Positions 1 to 8,742 of a stretch of 64,000 nt of DNA are shown here, piece by piece. Source of the DNA: Stutzerimonas xanthomarina DSM 18231 (GTDB taxonomy: Bacteria; Pseudomonadota; Gammaproteobacteria; Pseudomonadales; Pseudomonadaceae); assembly GCF_900129835.1 (NCBI RefSeq), contig NZ_FQXA01000004.1:124001-188000 (forward strand). Direction: 5' to 3'. Made by a program: the position numbers and the translations under genes. A model generated the notes under the pieces. The model searched no databases and was not told the origin of the DNA. It was given only the letters and a program-made list of their open reading frames with translations. The stretch's first letter is position 1. Each line of letters opens with the position of its first letter.

Positions 1-24
1 AAAACGAATGATACGTTCGAACAC
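1..24 (-). CDS. czcA: CzcA-type RND efflux pump, first eight codons only
   Basis: Only the very start is in the window. Reading leftwards from a GTG codon, the residues are MFERIIRF, which matches the usual beginning of CzcA-type heavy-metal RND pumps. A GGAG ribosome binding site lies about 9 bases upstream (34-37), inside the end of czcB. The pump would sit in the inner membrane and drive proton-coupled export of zinc, cadmium and cobalt through CzcB and CzcC. The call depends on its position after czcC and czcB; the remainder of the gene lies outside the window. Confidence 0.75.
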
Positions 25-40
25 AGTCTATAACTCCGTA

Positions 41-1387
41 TCAGTGAGCATGCGATGCGCTGGCTTTGCCAAGCTCGGACTTAATGATGAAGCTGTTAGC
101 CAAGGCATAGCGCGCTCCGGCCTGAAGACCTTCCTTGATTTCAACCGCTTCACTATCGCCGCGACCAGTCACGATTGGCTGAGCAGCAAAGCCATGGTCG
201 GTCCGTACAAACACCACCGGATTATCTTCCAATGTGTGGATCGCATCGGGCTTGACTGCAACCGGCACGGACACTCCGCCAGAGCCTACCCGCACTTTGA
301 CGAACAGGCCGGGACGCCATACTCCTTCCGGGTTGGGAAGCGTGACCCGGGCGGTAGCGGCGCGGCTTTGCTGACCAACAAGTGAGCCGACATAAGAAAC
401 GGTGCCATTGGCACTAGAGTCGAATGCTGTGGCCTCGATAACGGCATTGCTGCCGACTCGTACCGCGCTGAGTGCATTGGCAGGAACGCTGATATCTGCC
501 CACACGGTAGAGAGATCGGAAATGATGAATATCTGGTCATCGGTATTGACTGACTCGCCGAGCGTGATGTCCTTCTCAACGATCATCCCATCGAACGGCG
601 CCCTGAGTTCGTAGCGGCTCAATGCGTCTGGCTTGCCAGCATCACTGCCAAGCGCTTGTAGCTGTGCTTTTGCATTCGCAACAGTCAGCTCTGCTTCCCG
701 TAGAGCCTGTTGTGCCTGTAAATAATCCTGTTCTGCAGAAATACGCTCTTCCCACAGCTCCTTTTCGCGTCGATAGGTTTTCTGAGCCAATGCAAGACGT
801 TTTTGTGCCGCGTAGAACTCGCTTCTACGTTCCGACAGGTCAGTACTCGCGATCACAGCGAGTACTTGCCCCTGTTTCACCTGTTCGCCCAAATCGACTT
901 TGACCGCTTCAACGACACCTGAGAGACGAGGCACAACTTGCGCTGTGCGATCCTGGTTAAACGTAATTTCACCTGGCAGCTCGATTGCGCTTTGTATCTG
1001 TGCAGGCTGAGCGGTTGCCAGCGAGATGCCCGCGGCTAGGATTTGGGTCTCGGAGAGTTCAACCTCTGCTGCTTCGGCGTGCGCTGCTCCCTCAGGACCA
1101 TCGTCATGCTCATCTTTCTCTGCCGCACCGACCTCGTGATCGCTATCGGCGCCTCCTTCATCATGGCCATGATCTCCTTCGGCTTCGGCTTCCTCATCCG
1201 AATGCCCTTCATCCCCATGCTCCGAAGCGCCACCATGCTCTCCATGCGCGTCGCTCGCATTAGGCACAGCAGGACTATTGCCAAGAAGCAATCCGCCAAG
1301 TACTAGTGCCACGCCTAATATGACGACGATCCAAAAAATCTGCTTCTTGTGAACAGCCAAGGAAGATGTGTTCGATTTACTTGTCAT
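41..1387 (-). CDS. czcB: CzcB periplasmic adaptor of heavy-metal RND efflux
   Basis: This is the membrane fusion (adaptor) subunit that links the inner-membrane CzcA pump to the CzcC outer-membrane channel. The 448-residue product has one N-terminal membrane anchor at about residues 17-36. A very His/Asp/Glu-rich stretch at about 48-92 follows, as expected for a metal-binding extension of CzcB. The HlyD-type biotinyl-lipoyl/beta-barrel body covers residues 140-440, with motifs such as LRAPFDG. It begins 9 bases after the czcC stop and is followed directly by czcA, so the order is czcI-czcC-czcB-czcA in one operon. The His-rich segment points to the Zn/Cd/Co branch rather than the Cu/Ag (CusB) branch. 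Confidence 0.93.
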   Translation of the reverse strand: MTSKSNTSSLAVHKKQIFWIVVILGVALVLGGLLLGNSPAVPNASDAHGEHGGASEHGDEGHSDEEAEAEGDHGHDEGGADSDHEVGAAEKDEHDDGPEGAAHAEAAEVELSETQILAAGISLATAQPAQIQSAIELPGEITFNQDRTAQVVPRLSGVVEAVKVDLGEQVKQGQVLAVIASTDLSERRSEFYAAQKRLALAQKTYRREKELWEERISAEQDYLQAQQALREAELTVANAKAQLQALGSDAGKPDALSRYELRAPFDGMIVEKDITLGESVNTDDQIFIISDLSTVWADISVPANALSAVRVGSNAVIEATAFDSSANGTVSYVGSLVGQQSRAATARVTLPNPEGVWRPGLFVKVRVGSGGVSVPVAVKPDAIHTLEDNPVVFVRTDHGFAAQPIVTGRGDSEAVEIKEGLQAGARYALANSFIIKSELGKASASHAH

Positions 1388-1396
1388 ATGGATTCC

Positions 1397-2704
1397 TTAT
1401 GGCTGAGTGGCCGAGGTGATAACGGCAGACCCATCGCTGACAATTCGCGAGATTTCTGCCGCCGCCTGGTTAGCTTGCGAGAGCGCAGACAGAAACTGAG
1501 AGCGGGCTTGGAAAAGCGTGCGTTGAGCATCCAGTACATCAAGGAAGGTGAACTTTCCAAGTTCGAACCCCTTGCTAGCAGCTTCATAAGCGTTTTGGGC
1601 ACTGGGGAGCATGTCGTTGCGCAACAGTTCAAACTGCTGGCGAGCAGTGCGCAGGCGCATGTGTGCTTGGGAAAGCTCGCTTTTCAGGCGTATGTGAACG
1701 GCGTTGAGCTCGTCCTGGGCCTGGTAGGCCCGTTCCTGCGCTGCTCCGATGTTGCCTTGGTTTCGATCAAACAACGGCAAGGGCATCGAGATACTCACCA
1801 GTCCCAGCGTGCCGTTATATTCATCTGAGCGTTGGGCACCTACGCTAACCGTCACGTTAGAAAAGCGATTCGCCCTTTCCAGCTCCAGCGCAGCCCGACG
1901 TCTTTCAGCCTCCCGACGCGCGCGGGTTAGTTGGGCGGAATCGTTCAAACGGCTATAAAGCTCAGCTAGCTCGGGAAGAGGAGGCACTGCCTCTACCGGC
2001 TCTTTTACTCGCTCAAAGCGTGGCTGTGGATTTCCCCAGTTGGCCGCCAGCCGAGTGCGCGCAGCTTCGAGTTCAGCTGTGGCCTGGGCAAGCTCTACTT
2101 GCACTCCAGTAGCCGCAACCCGCGCCCGGGTTTCCTCTACGGGAGAGACCATGCCGGCCCTCACACGTCGATTGGCAACGTTCACAGCTTGCTTCGCAAG
2201 CTTTGAAGCAGCCTGAGCGAGGTCCAGCCGTTCTTGAGCAGTAAGCACATCGTAGTATGCACCCATCACTGCCCCCCTCAGTCGAGCTTGGGCGTCCTGT
2301 AGGTCGGCGGCCGCTACGTCCATGGCGCGTTGCGCTGCCTCAATACGAGCCGAACGTTTACCACCCAGCTCTATTTCTTGGCTCAGCTCAAGCGTCGTCT
2401 CGGGGGCATCACCTCGGATTCCCTCCTGGCTAGCGGACAATATTGGATTCGGACGTGCTCCGGCTTGGCTAATCAATGCGCGAGAAGCAGCCAGCTCACG
2501 TCTTGCAGCAGCCAGTTCAGGGCTTGCAGAGCTAGCGAGCTCCAAGGCGCGTAGAAAGCTTATGGAGTCGACAGACTCAACGGGGAAGGTATTTGACACA
2601 CTGACAGGTAAGGTCTGTGTGAAGGTCGGCAACTCTAAAGGCTGCGCATAGGCGAGGTTGCACGACAACATCGACAACCCCAGCGGTAAAAGAACTTTTC
2701 GCAC
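1397..2704 (-). CDS. czcC: CzcC outer-membrane channel of RND efflux (TolC family)
   Basis: This 435-residue TolC-family outer-membrane factor should form the exit duct of the CzcCBA pump. It has an N-terminal signal peptide ending near the alanine after NLAYA (about residue 20). Two long alpha-helical OEP repeats follow, rich in Ala, Arg, Glu and Gln. The start is a GTG codon preceded by AGGAG at six bases' spacing; no ATG fits better. It is 58 bases downstream of the czcI-like gene and 9 bases upstream of czcB, supporting a single transcript. Confidence 0.92.
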   Translation of the reverse strand: MRKVLLPLGLSMLSCNLAYAQPLELPTFTQTLPVSVSNTFPVESVDSISFLRALELASSASPELAAARRELAASRALISQAGARPNPILSASQEGIRGDAPETTLELSQEIELGGKRSARIEAAQRAMDVAAADLQDAQARLRGAVMGAYYDVLTAQERLDLAQAASKLAKQAVNVANRRVRAGMVSPVEETRARVAATGVQVELAQATAELEAARTRLAANWGNPQPRFERVKEPVEAVPPLPELAELYSRLNDSAQLTRARREAERRRAALELERANRFSNVTVSVGAQRSDEYNGTLGLVSISMPLPLFDRNQGNIGAAQERAYQAQDELNAVHIRLKSELSQAHMRLRTARQQFELLRNDMLPSAQNAYEAASKGFELGKFTFLDVLDAQRTLFQARSQFLSALSQANQAAAEISRIVSDGSAVITSATQP

Positions 2705-2762
2705 CGAAATCTCCTAGAAAAGGGAAGGTTCGGTGAGACGTCAGATACAGATAAATGGCGTC

Positions 2763-3143
2763 CTACTGGTTAATCTGGCGTCTCACCGGCTTTGCACCGA
2801 TGCGCCAATTAGGTTTCTCAGGACGCCCCGCTTCAGCCGATGCGTAGCTAGCAGAAGGAAACGGTTTCAAGCTCATTGATAATACCGAACCAGTACAGAT
2901 CCCTTTCGTTATAAGCGGCTTGATATGGTCGCCATGAAAGACACAGTCTCCATCCAGACTGATTTTTTTTGCGGCTTTTGACGATCCTTCCTCGTCAGTA
3001 CCCAGAGACTCGTGCGGATGTTCATGATGTCCAAGATGATTTGCTGCCGAGCCATCCTCATGACTGCAATTTGTGCTAACAACTGCCCACGATGATTGCA
3101 ATGGGAACAAGGCTAGCAACATCAGCAAAACTATTTTTTTCAT
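2763..3143 (-). CDS. czcI: CzcI-like small exported metal-resistance protein
   Basis: This is a 126-residue protein with a clear signal peptide (MKKIVLLMLLALFPLQSSWA). A His-rich patch (HLGHHEHPHESL) lies at about residues 35-47. Short His-rich exported proteins at the head of czcCBA operons are called CzcI and are thought to tune or sense the system; their exact role is unsettled. The reading frame extends upstream to 3296, but the signal peptide at Met 3143 fixes the start there. It is the first gene of the czcICBA transcript, and an inverted-repeat operator lies at 3368-3383 in its upstream region. Confidence 0.75.
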   Translation of the reverse strand: MKKIVLLMLLALFPLQSSWAVVSTNCSHEDGSAANHLGHHEHPHESLGTDEEGSSKAAKKISLDGDCVFHGDHIKPLITKGICTGSVLSMSLKPFPSASYASAEAGRPEKPNWRIGAKPVRRQINQ

Positions 3144-3367
3144 CCAAGGCAAAACGATGACTTCCTGGTTTAGATGTCGAATCCAATCATAAGAACTACC
3201 CCCGCCAAGACGCGAAACACATGCGCCTCTACTGCGATAGTGATTCGCCTTAGGTTTAGACAAATACACACAAGCGTTTTTTATCAGCCTTGCCAAGCCA
3301 GCGAGATAGCTGATGCTATGGGGTGGTGACTTTAAAGAAGAGTGGATAACGACCGGGTGACCGCAAC

Positions 3368-3383
3368 ATTACAAATCTGTAAT
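3368..3383. promoter_or_regulatory. CopR/CzcR-type operator, perfect inverted repeat
   Basis: ATTACA-AATC-TGTAAT is a perfect 6+4+6 inverted repeat. The same pattern recurs across the island. It lies between the divergent czcI and oprD-like genes and could serve either. Confidence 0.65.
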
Positions 3384-3413
3384 CGAGGAAATGCGCGATT
3401 GCTTTTCCCTCAG

Positions 3414-3429
3414 ATTACAAAATAGTCAT
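3414..3429. promoter_or_regulatory. Degenerate CopR/CzcR-type operator
   Basis: ATTACA-AAAT-AGTCAT keeps one perfect half and a weak second half. It is 46 bases from the perfect copy at 3368 (centre to centre), between czcI and the porin. Confidence 0.35.
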
Positions 3430-3542
3430 TTGCCGCTAATCCTACGGTCATCTCCAGGGGAAGAACATGGCCAGGCGCTAAAAAACAAAAAGGCAAGAGG
3501 CGCCATTCGAGCGCTGACCTGCCGTATATCAGGAGCATCATC

Positions 3543-4862
3543 ATGAGCAAAAAGGCCGCCCTTTCACTGACAGCCCTTTCATTGGCACTGGGCAGCGCCC
3601 CGGTCTTTGCCCAATCGGAAACAGCGGAGGGCTTCATCGAGGGCAGCACGCTATCGCTGATAAATCGCAACTTCTATTTCAATCGGGATTTTCGCGACGG
3701 TGAGAGCGCCACCGGCAATGGCTACTCCGAGGAATGGGCCCACGGATTGATGGCCTTCTTCGAGTCCGGATATACCCAAGGCTCGGTGGGGATCGGCGTC
3801 GACGCATTCGCCATGCTCGGCCTCAAACTCGACTCCGGTTCGGGGCGCTCCGGTGTGGGCGGCAGCATCGACCTGCTTCCCCACGACAGCGCCGGCGATC
3901 CTGAGGATGATTTCACACGGGTGGGGGGTGCGGTGAAAGCACGAATGCTCGACACCGAGATCAAGGCCGGCGATGTATTTCCCACTACACCTGTCGTGCA
4001 CTTCGGCGACTCACGGCTGCTGCCAGAGTCTTTCAAGGGTGTCACCGTTGTGAACAACTCGCTGGACGACCTCACCCTCCAGGGAGGCCGCTTGCACGCG
4101 ATGAGCCAGCCCAACACTAGTAACATGAACGAAGACTTCGTCACCTTCTACGGCGGAGACGTCGACGCGCCTTGGCTCGGCTACGCAGGCGGCGACTATA
4201 GCGTGAATGAAAATATCAGTCTTAGCCTGTACACCAGCCGCCTCAAAGATGCCTGGAACCAGCATTACTTCGGTGCGTCGGCCACCTATCCGCTCTCCGA
4301 TATCGTCGCGCTGCTGGCCAGCTTCAACTATTACAAGGCAACCGACGAAGGCCGTGAGTTGCTGGGCGAGTTCAACAACAACATCTGGAGCTCCAGCCTG
4401 GGTGTCGCCTTCGGCGCGCACACCGTCACGGCGTCGTATCAGCGAAACAACGGTAACAACGACTTTGACTACTTGCGCCAGGCGGACTCGATCTACCTGA
4501 ACAACTCCATTCAGTACAGTGATTTCAACTCACCTAAAGAGCAGTCCTGGATGCTGCGCTACGACCTGAACATGGCGGAGTACGGCATACCCGGGCTTAC
4601 TTTCATGACCCGCTACGCCCGCGGTTGGGGCGCCGATTACAGCAACGCGAACGAGGTGTACATGCGCCAAGACGATAACGGTGCGCCGCTGACGGGACAG
4701 AACCGCTGGGAACGCGACGTCGAAGCCCGCTACGTTGTACAGACTGGCTCTCTCAAGGATTTGTCTCTGCGGGTGCGCCAGGCTACCACGCGGGCGACTG
4801 CTTTCGAGTCCGACCTCGATGAGGTCCGATTCATCGCCGAGTACCCTCTCTCGATCTTGTGA
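3543..4862 (+). CDS. OprD-family outer-membrane porin
   Basis: This 439-residue porin of the OprD/Opd family has a signal peptide cleaved after APVFA (about residue 23). Many aromatic-ended beta-strands follow, ending in a typical porin C-terminus (EYPLSIL). The family forms 18-strand barrels that take up amino acids and small organic acids. AGGAG seven bases before the ATG supports the start, and a strong terminator follows. It lies between czcICBA and czcRS. In P. aeruginosa CzcR represses oprD, so co-location with the metal regulators here suggests metal-responsive porin control (inference). The substrate cannot be read from the sequence. Confidence 0.9.
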   Translation: MSKKAALSLTALSLALGSAPVFAQSETAEGFIEGSTLSLINRNFYFNRDFRDGESATGNGYSEEWAHGLMAFFESGYTQGSVGIGVDAFAMLGLKLDSGSGRSGVGGSIDLLPHDSAGDPEDDFTRVGGAVKARMLDTEIKAGDVFPTTPVVHFGDSRLLPESFKGVTVVNNSLDDLTLQGGRLHAMSQPNTSNMNEDFVTFYGGDVDAPWLGYAGGDYSVNENISLSLYTSRLKDAWNQHYFGASATYPLSDIVALLASFNYYKATDEGRELLGEFNNNIWSSSLGVAFGAHTVTASYQRNNGNNDFDYLRQADSIYLNNSIQYSDFNSPKEQSWMLRYDLNMAEYGIPGLTFMTRYARGWGADYSNANEVYMRQDDNGAPLTGQNRWERDVEARYVVQTGSLKDLSLRVRQATTRATAFESDLDEVRFIAEYPLSIL

Positions 4863-4923
4863 AACACCATGAGCAACACCACATCTTCTTTAGTTTTGCT
4901 CCCTTGGTTTGAAGATGTGTTTC

Positions 4924-4948
4924 AGGCGCCCATCAGGGCGCCTTTTTT
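4924..4948 (+). terminator. Rho-independent terminator after the porin gene
   Basis: An AGGCGCC/GGCGCCT stem with a short loop is followed by six T residues, about 60 bases after the porin stop codon. Confidence 0.85.
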
Positions 4949-4995
4949 CGTTTGGTGCACCCGCTCGCGCTGCGGGTCAACCAAATGACCGGTAG

Positions 4996-5011
4996 ATTAC
5001 AAATTCGCAAG
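4996..5011. promoter_or_regulatory. Degenerate CopR/CzcR-type operator upstream of czcR
   Basis: ATTACA-AATT-CGCAAG has one perfect half. It sits about 170 bases before the czcR start, which would fit autoregulation. The second half is poor. Confidence 0.35.
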
Positions 5012-5182
5012 ATAGCCCTCACAGGGCTTTTACCGCGTTAAAGTGCTTCCCGCTTCCCTGGGCAGATCTTTTCGCCTCTGCCTTTCACGCTAGAGCCAAG
5101 CCGCTTTCGTCTTGACCTAGTTACTACATGGATTTTTTTGGTTCCGCTTACCGCGCACCTCCTTGCCGAGTTACCTCAAAAC

Positions 5183-5857
5183 ATGCGCATCCTGGTTGTC
5201 GAAGACGAGATCAAAGCTGCGGAATACTTGCAGCAGGGTCTTATCGAATGTGGTTACTTGGTCGATTGCGTAAGTGATGGCCTCGATGGGTTTCACCTGG
5301 CACTGCAGAACGACTATGACATCGTGCTGCTAGATGTGAATCTGCCAACCATGGATGGGTGGGAGGTTCTCGAACTCATCAGGCGGCGTAAGCAGACACG
5401 CGTCATCATGCTGACTGCCAATGGCCGCTTAGAGCAAAAAGTCCGCGGCTTGGAATCGGGCGCCGACGACTATCTGGTCAAGCCGTTCCAGTTCCCCGAG
5501 CTGCTTGCCCGTATCCGGACACTGTTGCGGCGAGGCGAGGCAGTCACACTTCCGAGCAACCTGCGTGTAGCCGACCTCGAACTGGACCCGGCCCGGCATA
5601 GGGCTTACCGGAGCGGTCAGCGTATCGACCTCACCAGCAAAGAATTTGCGTTATTGCATCTGCTCATGCGCCGGACTGGCGAAGTCCTCACGCGTACGGA
5701 AATAACTGCCATGGTGTGGGACATCAATTTCGACTGCGATACCAATGTGGTGGATGTTGCGATTCGTCGCCTGCGGATGAAAGTGGACGAACCCTTCGGC
5801 GATCGCCTGATACACACCATCCGGGGTGTGGGCTACGTGCTGGAGGCGCGGCCTTGA
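5183..5857 (+). CDS. czcR: CzcR-like OmpR-family response regulator
   Basis: This 224-residue two-component response regulator has a receiver domain at residues 1-115, with acidic pocket EDE (7-9) and phospho-acceptor Asp51 in LLDVNLP. A winged-helix DNA-binding domain follows, ending in the usual IRGVGYVLE motif. The frame is open from a TTG at 5138, but the receiver begins at ATG 5183 (MRILVVEDE). Its stop overlaps the start of the kinase gene by four bases (TTGA). Together with the kinase and the adjacent czc operon it is most likely CzcR, activating czcICBA in zinc or cadmium; the metal is inferred from context. Confidence 0.88.
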   Translation: MRILVVEDEIKAAEYLQQGLIECGYLVDCVSDGLDGFHLALQNDYDIVLLDVNLPTMDGWEVLELIRRRKQTRVIMLTANGRLEQKVRGLESGADDYLVKPFQFPELLARIRTLLRRGEAVTLPSNLRVADLELDPARHRAYRSGQRIDLTSKEFALLHLLMRRTGEVLTRTEITAMVWDINFDCDTNVVDVAIRRLRMKVDEPFGDRLIHTIRGVGYVLEARP

Positions 5858-7227
5858 AGCCACTCAGCCTCGCATCGCGTCTCGCGCTTCAAATCACACT
5901 GACCGGCGCCGCTTTGGTCGCGCTGCTGATTGCACTGAGCTACTGGGTACTGGTGCGCCAACTGGAACTGCGCGCCCAGGAGGAAGTGACGGCCAAGCTC
6001 TCTCAGATCGATCATGGACTCCTCGAAGACACCAAAGCCCGTATGGGCCGCTCCTGGCAACACGCATTGAGCGATACCGTACTCGGCCATGACAACCTTT
6101 CGATTACGGTCATCGGCGATACAGCGAAATCACCCATTTTCAGTATCGGCCGATTCGCCAATGCGCCGCAGCAGCTGGATCTCGTGAGCAGGGACGGCGA
6201 CTATCTTGGCTGGACAACGAAAGATGGCGTGCAGATGCTAACCGGGCGCAAGCAAATCCAAGTCCCGGGACTGGCTCCAATGACGCTTTTACTTTCGCAA
6301 GATCGCAGTGCCGATCAACGGCTGGTGGCTGCATTCCTGCGCTCGGCCTTAGTGACCGTGCCGATGCTACTGATATTGATCGGATTGGCTGGATGGCTAA
6401 TCGCCCAAAATGGCTTGCGGCCGCTTCGCAAGTTCCGGGCCTTGGCGACTAAGGTATCTACACAGGATCTATCACCTCGAATCCGCACCGATCGGCTTCC
6501 GCAAGAGCTCCAGGCATTGGCGCACAGCCTCAACGTAATGCTTCATCGACTCGATGACGGCGTTCAGCAACTGTCACAATTCTCGGACGATGTGGCTCAT
6601 GAGTTAAAAACTCCGCTGAACAACCTGATAGGCAAGGCGCAGGTGACTTTGGTGCGTGAGCGAAGCAAGGAGCATTATCGGGAGGTGATCGAGTCGTCGG
6701 TTGAAGAACTCGAACGCATGGATCGAATCGTGTCAGACATGCTGTTTCTCGCCCAGGCCAGCCACGCCAGCCCAGCACTGAAGCTCGAACAATTATCTTT
6801 AGGAAGCGAGGCGAGGCGCGTATGTGAATACTTCGAAGTCCTTGCCGAAGAAGCGGGAGTCGCTACGACAGTAACGGGCGATGCCATGATTTTGGGAAAT
6901 CGACTTATGGTCCAGCGGGCCATTTCCAACCTGCTATCCAACGCGCTGCGGCATTCAAATACTGGCAGTACGGTCGAACTTAAGATCCTTGAGGAGGACG
7001 TAGACATCGTCTCGCTGGCTGTCACCAATCATGGCGCGACTATCGAATCGGATCATCTCCCACATCTGTTCGACCGCTTTTACCGCGTTAACGGCATACA
7101 ACCTCGCGGGGCAGGATTGGGGCTAGCGATTGTCCGCTCAGTGATGAACCTCCACAAAGGCCACGTGGCCGTCGCCAGCAAAGACGGTCGGACCACGTTT
7201 GAACTCACGTTTCCTCGGCAGGCCTGA
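5854..7227 (+). CDS. czcS: CzcS-like heavy-metal sensor histidine kinase
   Basis: This inner-membrane sensor kinase of 457 residues is paired with the upstream regulator. Transmembrane helices lie near residues 10-35 and 165-185 and enclose a periplasmic sensor region. HAMP, HisKA (His249 in DVAHELKTP) and HATPase_c (N box NLLSNALRHS, G box GAGLGLAIV) domains follow. The start is taken as the TTG at 5854, because it overlaps the czcR stop and leads straight into the first membrane helix; upstream codons in this frame lie inside czcR. It belongs to the heavy-metal sensor kinase family (CusS/CzcS/CopS), with a zinc/cadmium role inferred from position. Confidence 0.88.
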   Translation: MKPLSLASRLALQITLTGAALVALLIALSYWVLVRQLELRAQEEVTAKLSQIDHGLLEDTKARMGRSWQHALSDTVLGHDNLSITVIGDTAKSPIFSIGRFANAPQQLDLVSRDGDYLGWTTKDGVQMLTGRKQIQVPGLAPMTLLLSQDRSADQRLVAAFLRSALVTVPMLLILIGLAGWLIAQNGLRPLRKFRALATKVSTQDLSPRIRTDRLPQELQALAHSLNVMLHRLDDGVQQLSQFSDDVAHELKTPLNNLIGKAQVTLVRERSKEHYREVIESSVEELERMDRIVSDMLFLAQASHASPALKLEQLSLGSEARRVCEYFEVLAEEAGVATTVTGDAMILGNRLMVQRAISNLLSNALRHSNTGSTVELKILEEDVDIVSLAVTNHGATIESDHLPHLFDRFYRVNGIQPRGAGLGLAIVRSVMNLHKGHVAVASKDGRTTFELTFPRQA

Positions 7228-7349
7228 CTCAAAGTGATACCGCACGGAGACAGCCATCACTACGAAGGGGCAAAAACCACAGGGACAAACAACCATTTCG
7301 AGGGCATGCGCGTTGGCCGGGTAACCAGGCCCGCAAGCCCCAACGCCGT

Positions 7350-7754
7350 TCATTTAATGCATGCGTCCTCGCTAATTCCGGCGAGAATGCCGCAAGCCTC
7401 AACTTCCCGCCCATCGTTGCAATTAGCCCGCAGTGAAACGAGTTGTCGTTCGAGTGATTGCAGAGCGGTTATCTGGGATCTGACTTGAGAAATGTGATCA
7501 TCGAGTAAGGCATTGACGGCCGTACAAGGCTGGCGAGGGTCATCCTGGTAGCTTTGGAGTGCGTGAATCTCTGGAAGTGACAGATTCAAGATTCGGCAGC
7601 GCCGGATGAAAGCTAGCCGCTCGCCATGCTTCTCGGTGTAGACACGATAGCCGTTCGCCTGGCGATCAGGCGGTGGCAACAAGCCCTGCTGCTCATAGAA
7701 GCGGATCGTCTGTGTATCAATCCCTACTAGCCTTGCTAACTGACCAATGCGCAT
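7350..7754 (-). CDS. cadR: CadR-like MerR-family Cd/Pb-responsive regulator
   Basis: This 134-residue MerR-type activator has an N-terminal helix-turn-helix with the typical MRIGQLARLVGI and IRFYEQQGLLPP motifs, then a dimerisation helix. The metal loop carries Cys residues near positions 77, 111 and 120 (PCTAV, ANCND, EACGIL), the pattern of cadmium/lead sensors. The final His-rich tail seen in some CadR proteins is absent here. It is divergent from a CDF-type transporter, and the intervening region has a MerR-type promoter with a 19-bp spacer. It should bend that promoter and activate the transporter when Cd(II) binds. Confidence 0.9.
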   Translation of the reverse strand: MRIGQLARLVGIDTQTIRFYEQQGLLPPPDRQANGYRVYTEKHGERLAFIRRCRILNLSLPEIHALQSYQDDPRQPCTAVNALLDDHISQVRSQITALQSLERQLVSLRANCNDGREVEACGILAGISEDACIK

Positions 7755-7784
7755 CGCGCGAATCCTCTTCGGTTCTCTGCGTTA

Positions 7785-7815
7785 TTGACCTTATGGTAGC
7801 TATAAGGTTTTTAAT
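7785..7815 (+). promoter_or_regulatory. MerR-type (CadR) promoter and operator
   Basis: TTGACC (-35, 7785-7790) and TTTAAT (-10, 7810-7815) are separated by 19 bases, the long spacer typical of MerR-family control. The inverted repeat ACCTTAT-N7-ATAAGGT (7788-7808) lies between them as the CadR operator. It faces the transporter gene. Confidence 0.8.
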
Positions 7816-7848
7816 GATCCCATCTTCGATTTCAAGTGGAGCCGTATC

Positions 7849-8742
7849 ATGAGCAAATCCGATGGCGATCGTTGCGGCTGCGATGCGACACCAGCCGCCG
7901 ATGCCGGTGTGCAAAACCCTGCCGATACGACAGCACAATGGGTCAGTGTTTACGCCGTGCCAAAAATGGATTGTCCATCAGAAGAGCGAATGATCCGCTT
8001 GGCTCTGAGTGGTTTGGACGGAATTCGGAAGCTGACTTTTGATTTGTCGGACCGTCGGTTAGATGTCATGCATTGCGGTGCCGTTGAGCCCATAACCACA
8101 AAGCTGGCGACGTTAGGGCTAGGCGCCACTCTTCAGAAAACTGTCGCTGCCGACCCAGAGATGATCAAAGCCGCCGAGAATTCGGCGGACTCTACACAGG
8201 AATCCCGCTCCCTGCGTTTACTGTTAGGCATCAACGCCTTCATGTTCGTGGTAGAGATGACCGCTGGCCTGATCGCCAGGTCCACGGGCCTGATTGCCGA
8301 TTCGCTCGATATGTTCGCTGACGCGGCAGTGTACGGCCTAGCCCTTTATGCAGTTGGACGTAGCGTCAGTCTGCAGGTGCGTGCTGCACACCTTGCTGGT
8401 GTTCTCCAGCTAATTTTGGCACTCGGCGTGCTCGTAGAGGTGATTAGGCGCTTTGTATTCGGTAGTGAGCCCGAGTCGCTGATAATGATCGCCGTTGCGT
8501 TCCTGGCATTGCTCGCCAATACGGGCTGTCTGCTGCTTATTTCCGAACACCGGGAAGGTGGTGCTCACATGAAAGCGAGCTGGATATTCTCCGCCAATGA
8601 TGTGGTCATCAACATGGGGGTTATAGTCGCCGGAGCGCTCGTCGCTTGGACTGGGTCAAACTACCCAGACCTGATTATCGGTACCGTTGTGGGATTCATC
8701 GTTCTAAACGGCGCTCGGCGTATTCTGGCGCTCAAGAGCTAA
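7849..8742 (+). CDS. Cation transporter: HMA-like domain fused to CDF membrane domain
   Basis: This 297-residue protein starts with a Cys-containing tail (RCGCD). An HMA-like ferredoxin fold follows at about residues 30-95 with the motif MDCPSEE, which has one Cys instead of the usual CxxC. Residues 120-295 form a six-helix CDF-type membrane domain. The second-helix metal motif is DMFAD (DxxxD), but the fifth-helix motif is DVVIN where most CDF pumps have HxxxD. The usual C-terminal cytoplasmic CDF domain is missing. Divergent pairing with cadR and the CadR promoter support Cd/Zn/Pb export from the cytoplasm. It may instead need a partner, given the altered site. Confidence 0.8.
   Translation: MSKSDGDRCGCDATPAADAGVQNPADTTAQWVSVYAVPKMDCPSEERMIRLALSGLDGIRKLTFDLSDRRLDVMHCGAVEPITTKLATLGLGATLQKTVAADPEMIKAAENSADSTQESRSLRLLLGINAFMFVVEMTAGLIARSTGLIADSLDMFADAAVYGLALYAVGRSVSLQVRAAHLAGVLQLILALGVLVEVIRRFVFGSEPESLIMIAVAFLALLANTGCLLLISEHREGGAHMKASWIFSANDVVINMGVIVAGALVAWTGSNYPDLIIGTVVGFIVLNGARRILALKS

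Larger units (their letters stand above)
3144..3542. other. Divergent intergenic region between czcI and the OprD porin
   Basis: This stretch of about 400 bases has no convincing gene. It should hold the promoters of both the czc operon (leftwards) and the porin (rightwards). It contains one perfect operator at 3368-3383 and a weaker copy at 3414-3429. A good Shine-Dalgarno (AGGAG) lies just before the porin start. Confidence 0.6.
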
